Assembly: GCA_937951695.1 (NCBI GenBank)
Contig: CALFBL010000289.1
Location: forward strand, 1 to 10,210
DNA length: 10,210 bases
DNA from: an uncultured Granulosicoccaceae bacterium
GTDB taxonomy: Bacteria; Pseudomonadota; Gammaproteobacteria; Granulosicoccales; Granulosicoccaceae
Direction of reading: 5' to 3'
In this document: piece after piece, positions 6,284-10,210 of the stretch
How positions within the stretch are numbered: position 1 is the stretch's first letter
Layout: every line of letters begins with the position of its first letter
Position numbers and translations under genes: made by a program
The notes under the pieces: generated by a model
Seen by the model: only the letters and a program-made list of their open reading frames with translations
The model's database searches: none
What the model was told of the DNA's origin: nothing

Positions 6284-6955
6284 GTGGAAGAGGTCGTTTA
6301 TCAATTTCTGTTGCAAACAGCACGGTACCCACGCGCTGCCATCATCAATGACAGCACGGTGTTGTTTCCCGGGGCTGATATGGATTCACGGCCGACGTTT
6401 GTCATCGTTGATCCAGATACCGCCGCGCCACTAGGTGTGGTGCACGTGGTTGGAGCCGTTGATGCTGGCGGCCTCTATGCCGCATCGGCTGCGGCAGATC
6501 TAAACTGCAAGACCTTACGCCCGGCCTCAATGCAAGGCTTCGTTATCCGGCTGGATTTTAAAGGTAGAACTGACAAGGAAAAAATTCAGTTTTATCAGGC
6601 AAAAGATAAGGGCGAGCTCTACCCACTGAGTGCGTCGACTTTTCCTGACCTGGATTCATTAAAGGTCGCCGCTAAATTAAACGCACCGAAGATAACTTCA
6701 CTCAAAGCTTCGGCACACACAGCAGAAGCCGAACCATTACGGGTGAGTGATGACCCGGATGATGACGGCGTTCTAGAAGAAGAGACTGGAGCATCTGGCA
6801 CCACCACGCGTCGGCTTGGCATTTGGCTTGGGCTGTTATTGATAATGTTGGCGATTGCGGACATCGCGGTCACACGAGTGCTCGGTGAACCACTGGTGCG
6901 GTTAACTCACGTGTTATTGCTGGTGGGCGCTGTGTTTGCGTTTTTATTGGGATAG
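6284..6955 (+). CDS. Two-helix membrane protein with a degenerate restriction-endonuclease-like domain
   Basis: The 223-aa product starts at GTG 6284; an in-frame TGA at 6275 rules out a longer form, and only a poor GTGTGGG precedes it. Residues about 1-128 have a pattern like the N-terminal nuclease domain of type I restriction R subunits: YPRAAII (15-21), SRPTFVIVDPDTAAPLGVVHVV (35-56) and YPLSASTFPDLDSL (113-126). In active PD-(D/E)XK enzymes the second block would read roughly PDxVI...PLxVxEVK; here Thr38 replaces the Asp and HVV replaces EVK, so catalysis is unlikely. A Ser/Thr/Asp/Glu-rich linker (about 146-175) leads to two membrane helices at 178-198 and 206-223. The protein would be inner-membrane anchored by its C-terminus, with the N-terminal domain probably cytoplasmic. 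The fold assignment is inference from pattern memory; the helices are plain in the sequence. Confidence 0.75.
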   Translation: MEEVVYQFLLQTARYPRAAIINDSTVLFPGADMDSRPTFVIVDPDTAAPLGVVHVVGAVDAGGLYAASAAADLNCKTLRPASMQGFVIRLDFKGRTDKEKIQFYQAKDKGELYPLSASTFPDLDSLKVAAKLNAPKITSLKASAHTAEAEPLRVSDDPDDDGVLEEETGASGTTTRRLGIWLGLLLIMLAIADIAVTRVLGEPLVRLTHVLLLVGAVFAFLLG

Positions 6956-6973
6956 CCCGAAGCTTCGGCTAAA
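6953..6973 (+). terminator. Hairpin at the stop codon of the membrane protein gene
   Basis: CCGAAGCTTCGG (6957-6968) is a perfect palindrome and extends to TAGCC/GGCTA arms with one bulged C, overlapping the TAG stop. The loop is tight and there is no T-run, only a T-rich stretch about 15 bases later, so termination is uncertain. Confidence 0.3.
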
Positions 6974-7353
6974 TGCCTTGGTTTTGGTCCCAGTTAATCA
7001 TCCGGTAAAAAAACGCCTAGCAATAATGAGCACGTAGAAGCACGAGTAATCAAATCAGCGCAATGCTTTTTCCACAACGAATCCTTCTTCGCAAGGTTAC
7101 CTTGCGAGGAATTTTGATTGGATTTAGATGCTCTGCGATAAACACGAACAACAGGTAGCAGGCGATGGAGGGGCGCTAGAAGAAGCAAGGATTTTTCCTT
7201 AAAAATTTTGCTGTTGTGCGCGTTAGCGTCGTAGGATTCTTTGTACAGTAAAAACCTAGCGTTTAGTATAACCGAATTCCAATATTTGTAGCCGCAGATA
7301 CGAGCGACGATGTTGTCAACAAAGCGCTGGTGAAGAATGTCGAGCAAGAGAAG
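6956..7353. other. Convergent intergenic region without a convincing gene
   Basis: This 398-bp gap lies between genes that converge on it. It is more AT-rich than its neighbours and shows no gene I can support. It contains a 19-bp palindrome (7089-7107), an AAGGA-TTTT-TCCTT hairpin (7187-7200) followed by AAAAATTTT, a run of seven A (T on the minus strand) at 7007-7013, and GCACG repeated directly near 7030-7045. No strong terminator for the minus-strand DUF1501 gene was found. A small RNA or a decayed remnant is possible but not shown. Confidence 0.5.
7089..7107. repeat. 19-bp near-perfect palindrome
   Basis: TCGCAAGGTTACCTTGCGA has 9-base arms around a single central T. On the plus strand it is followed by GGAATTTTGATT, so it could act as a weak terminator for plus-strand transcription; it could equally be a protein-binding site. 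No second copy was noticed in the window. Confidence 0.6.
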
Positions 7354-8766
7354 TCAACCGTTAAACAACTCCATCCCATCTTTCCAATCACTGCCAAAAT
7401 TTACCAGGTCGGGAAACACCGTAGCGATATCCGAGCCGCTGATACCCATCCACTCACCGAGTAACGCCCCGTACTGATTGATCGACAGCTTCGGAATGAT
7501 TCGGCCTTTGTCGCCGCTGTCGTCATCCCCCGCTATTTCAAAGTCGGGTAGTTGGCCAAATAGATTGTTGCCGTTAACAGCGCCGCCCATCACCAATTGA
7601 TGCCCACCCCAACCGTGATCGGATCCGTCGCCGTTAATCGTTAGGGTCCGACCAAAGTCGGAAGCGGTAAAGGTGGTGACCGAATCGGTCAGCGAGAGCT
7701 CATCCATCGTAGCGTAAAAATCGGCAAGACTGCTGTCGAGTTCGGTCAATAAGCCGCTGAGTCTTGGGGTTTGGTGATCGTGTGTGTCCCAGCCGCCAAG
7801 GCCGACAAAAAATACCTGACGTTTCATGTTGAGTTGGTCACGGCCTGCAATTAAGGTTGCCACCATGCGCAACTGCTTGGCCAGACGGCTGCCCTTGTTA
7901 TAGCCGGTTTCAAAATTTTGATTGGCCGAAATTACAGAGCGCAGTTGCCCAGAACCCAGCTTGGCGCGGGCGATAGTGTCAGCGGCTTGTTGTTTGAGCG
8001 GATGAGAATAGTTCTGCCCTAATACCGAATCGTGAAGGGCACTTCGAGCGCTGTTGTTAGCGGATGTGCCGGTATCCAGATATGACATCAAACTCAATCC
8101 GTTGTTAGTATTCAACGCCAAGGGCTGGATAGTATTACCGGGTAACCAGGAGTTGCTGCCGAACAGGGAAAAGCTGGGTGGCAGGACCGATCCTGCGTTG
8201 GCGTCTTGCAGTAGGTCCGCCATACGTCCACCCCAGCCCGATTGCACGATGGAGGCCGGCAGGCTGCTGTGGCCTTTCATCCACTGCGCCTGCTGGTGAT
8301 TGTGCGCAAAAAGATCCGACGGAATTTCGGCGGTATTGTTGAGTAAAGCGCCTCGGGTCACCGGTGTGACCAAATTGCCGACGTTCGACATTAGAGCGAC
8401 GTTCCCGTCCTTATACAGACTGTGAAGTCGGGACAAACTTGGGTGAAAGCCCAGTGCGCTGTCGGTGCCTAGAATGTCGCGCTGCGGCACTGATAAACTT
8501 GAACGACTGGCGGCGTATTGGTTGTACTCGGCATCGGAGGTCGGTACAAACATCGAGAATGAATCGGCACCTCCGTACAGGAACACGCACACCAGCGCTT
8601 TGTAATCGGTTAAATCGCTGTAGCCGCTGGACTGCGCCATCGCTGAGCTGATCAACTGCAATTTACCGGACATGGCGGCCGTGCCAGAACCCAGCAGTGC
8701 GACACACGCGCCTTGTTTTAAAAATTCTCGGCGTCGGTCTTGATATTTTGAACGCAAATTACTCAT
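7354..8766 (-). CDS. DUF1501 family protein, Tat-exported
   Basis: The 470-aa product begins with a twin-arginine signal: RRREFLK at 11-17, a hydrophobic stretch to about 31, and a probable cleavage after AMA (42-44). It is therefore predicted to be exported folded to the periplasm. The rest matches DUF1501 (PF07394), placed with the alkaline phosphatase/sulfatase superfamily: FLYGGADSFSMFVP (62-75) near the N-terminus, GLGGWDTHDHQ (322-332), and ASDFGRTLTING then DHGWGGHQLVMGG (368-395), with His and Asp residues arranged like a metal site. Length is normal for the family. The ATG at 8766 has only a weak GAG upstream. It follows the DUF1800 gene by 30 bp and is almost certainly co-transcribed with it, the usual arrangement of these families. 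The reaction is unknown; a metal-dependent hydrolase of sulfate or phosphate esters is a guess from the superfamily. Confidence 0.93.
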   Translation of the reverse strand: MSNLRSKYQDRRREFLKQGACVALLGSGTAAMSGKLQLISSAMAQSSGYSDLTDYKALVCVFLYGGADSFSMFVPTSDAEYNQYAASRSSLSVPQRDILGTDSALGFHPSLSRLHSLYKDGNVALMSNVGNLVTPVTRGALLNNTAEIPSDLFAHNHQQAQWMKGHSSLPASIVQSGWGGRMADLLQDANAGSVLPPSFSLFGSNSWLPGNTIQPLALNTNNGLSLMSYLDTGTSANNSARSALHDSVLGQNYSHPLKQQAADTIARAKLGSGQLRSVISANQNFETGYNKGSRLAKQLRMVATLIAGRDQLNMKRQVFFVGLGGWDTHDHQTPRLSGLLTELDSSLADFYATMDELSLTDSVTTFTASDFGRTLTINGDGSDHGWGGHQLVMGGAVNGNNLFGQLPDFEIAGDDDSGDKGRIIPKLSINQYGALLGEWMGISGSDIATVFPDLVNFGSDWKDGMELFNG

Positions 8767-8796
8767 GAGTGTGTCTCGGTGTCGTTCACGGTTCGC

Positions 8797-10210
8797 TTAC
8801 TGTTGTATCAAGTAGTCAGGGGAAGCCATGATTAAGGTCACGGCATCGCGCACGCGCTCACTGTAGCCGCTGTTGGTGTCTGGCAGTGTATTGATGTGTT
8901 CCAGCAAAGCGTTGCGAAGCGTTGCACTCATTGAACCCGCCATCAGCAGCGTATCCAGATGATCGAGCAGGCTTTCCGGCTCTGCTGCCAGCGCGAACTC
9001 TTTGTCAAAGTTCAGGTATGACACTTTGGTGCTAAATGAATCCCCAGCGCCTTCAAAAAACCGGTTAATTTGCGCGCTGATGCGGTTGCTTGTGGCGATC
9101 TCGTTGGATTCGGTCATGATTTCGAATTCAGGTGAAACCAGATTATTGTTAGACACAGGCCCGATGGCTGCAAATTCCGGCTTAAAGAAGTTGAACACGG
9201 AAGCTGATTTCAGTACCGCCTGTCCAGTTACCAAATCCAGGTTTTCCAATGATGGAGACGAGGTGTTGTACTCACCCCGATTCGAACTGTTTGCGCCCGG
9301 CGAGACAGAAAACGCGCGCCAAAGGTGCGAGAGGCGAAGTATCGGTTCACGCAATTTCCCATAGTAACTTGGGCGGTTTTCAGTACGCGCTTCGGTGTCC
9401 ATTAACACAGCTTTTACAACGGTTTTCAAATCGCCTCGAACGCCATCACCGTTGTTATTAAATACCGTAGCTACCCGTGCCACGTAGCCTGGCGTTGGGT
9501 TACTGGTGGTGAGCCGTTGAATCAGATGCTTGGCGATAAACGGTGCCACATTAGGATGGGCCGCGATGTTATCGAGCGCTCGCCTCATGTCTTCAGCGGC
9601 TGATAAACCGCTAGGTATCTGTGCTCCTCCCAGCAGTGTTTTACTGCCCTTGTCGTGGAATTCCTCAAAGGGTTCCATCGGGCTAATCAAATCCTGACCC
9701 GTGCTTAAGCCGCGATCCCAACGGCCGGCGTCTTTGTAGTTCCAGCCGGTAAAGACACGGGCAAATTCTTCGATGTTGTTTTGCGTATAGGCAGGTTGCC
9801 CAGTAGGTGTACCATCCAAATTTAATTCGTCCACACCGAGGGAAAACAACTGCAGCACCTCTCGGGCGTAGTTTTCATCCGGACGGGTGGAGGCTGCCTC
9901 GTCGCCCTTGGCGTTTTGCAGCATGCTTAAATACAATCCCATCACCGGACTTAAGGTGACCGTTTCCAGCAGATCGCGATAATTGCCGAAAGCGTTCGCG
10001 CGTAGCTGGTCGTAAAAGTTTGTTATGCCGTATTGTGAATTGGATAAGGTGTAGCCGATGTCGCTGACCACAAACAACTCGCTCAAGGCAAACGCAACAC
10101 GTTGGCGCAGTTGATCATCGCCTTCGACCACATCGCGCCACCACACTTCATGGCGAGGCCAGCGGTTACTGCCGTTGGAATGCTGGTTGACGTATTCGAG
10201 GTGGTCATCC
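8797..10210 (-). CDS. DUF1800 family protein (5' end beyond the window)
   Basis: The frame stays open to the right edge, so the true start and any signal peptide are missing; 470 residues are visible. It matches DUF1800 (PF08811): RQRVAFALSELFVVSD, then a helical core with NYRDLLETVTLSPVMGLYLSMLQN, then RPDENYAREVLQLFSLGVDELN and the typical ending VTLIMASPDYLIQQ. The GTG at 10146 is not the start, because coding sequence with family-like residues (VNQHSN, then NRWPRHEVWW) continues upstream of it without a stop. The family has no established biochemical role; members are mostly helical, probably exported, and usually encoded beside DUF1501 genes, as here. Whether the two products bind each other is not shown by the sequence. 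Confidence 0.93.
   Translation of the reverse strand, partial: DDHLEYVNQHSNGSNRWPRHEVWWRDVVEGDDQLRQRVAFALSELFVVSDIGYTLSNSQYGITNFYDQLRANAFGNYRDLLETVTLSPVMGLYLSMLQNAKGDEAASTRPDENYAREVLQLFSLGVDELNLDGTPTGQPAYTQNNIEEFARVFTGWNYKDAGRWDRGLSTGQDLISPMEPFEEFHDKGSKTLLGGAQIPSGLSAAEDMRRALDNIAAHPNVAPFIAKHLIQRLTTSNPTPGYVARVATVFNNNGDGVRGDLKTVVKAVLMDTEARTENRPSYYGKLREPILRLSHLWRAFSVSPGANSSNRGEYNTSSPSLENLDLVTGQAVLKSASVFNFFKPEFAAIGPVSNNNLVSPEFEIMTESNEIATSNRISAQINRFFEGAGDSFSTKVSYLNFDKEFALAAEPESLLDHLDTLLMAGSMSATLRNALLEHINTLPDTNSGYSERVRDAVTLIMASPDYLIQQ

Noticed and set aside
6994..7347. A 117-codon minus-strand frame starting at TTG just after the DUF1501 gene
   Set aside because: It has a TTG start with no ribosome binding site, no recognisable domain, and a composition that fits AT-rich noncoding DNA. 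I could not support it as a gene, though a decayed remnant is not excluded.

Overview
The window looks like chromosomal DNA of a Gram-negative bacterium, most likely a marine gammaproteobacterium. The reasons are base composition near 50% GC by eye, Shine-Dalgarno-led genes, a Tat-exported DUF1501 protein paired with a DUF1800 protein, and a nucleotide-sugar operon. No rRNA, tRNA, transposase, phage gene or CRISPR array was seen. The assignment to a lineage is inference.

Left part (1-2976, minus strand). Three genes form a tight operon read right to left: a UDP-glucuronate decarboxylase-like SDR enzyme, a UDP-glucose 6-dehydrogenase, and the start of a homoserine-dehydrogenase-like oxidoreductase that runs off the left edge. 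The first two make a natural route from UDP-glucose through UDP-glucuronate to UDP-xylose or a 4-keto pentose. This suggests a surface-polysaccharide locus continuing to the left.

Centre (2977-5625). A 324-bp gap holds the upstream region of the sugar operon and a strong intrinsic terminator for the next gene. That gene (minus strand, 664 aa) is the most unusual object here. It has one N-terminal membrane anchor, then about 530 residues of Ala/Asp/Glu/Ser/Thr low-complexity sequence with one basic residue and no aromatics, then a C-terminal domain of about 105 residues. The low-complexity part contains a 21-bp tandem array and a segmental duplication of about 200 bp. A 330-bp divergent promoter region separates it from the next gene.

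Right-centre (5626-6955, plus strand). There are two genes of unknown function: a 188-aa soluble protein, and a 223-aa protein whose N-terminal part resembles a PD-(D/E)XK nuclease fold with its catalytic residues missing, followed by an acidic linker and two C-terminal membrane helices. A 398-bp convergent gap follows. It is comparatively AT-rich, has no convincing gene, and contains a 19-bp near-perfect palindrome.

Right part (7354-10210, minus strand). A DUF1800 protein (5' end outside the window) is followed after 30 bp by a DUF1501 protein with a Tat signal. These two families commonly occur as an adjacent pair, and their role is not established.
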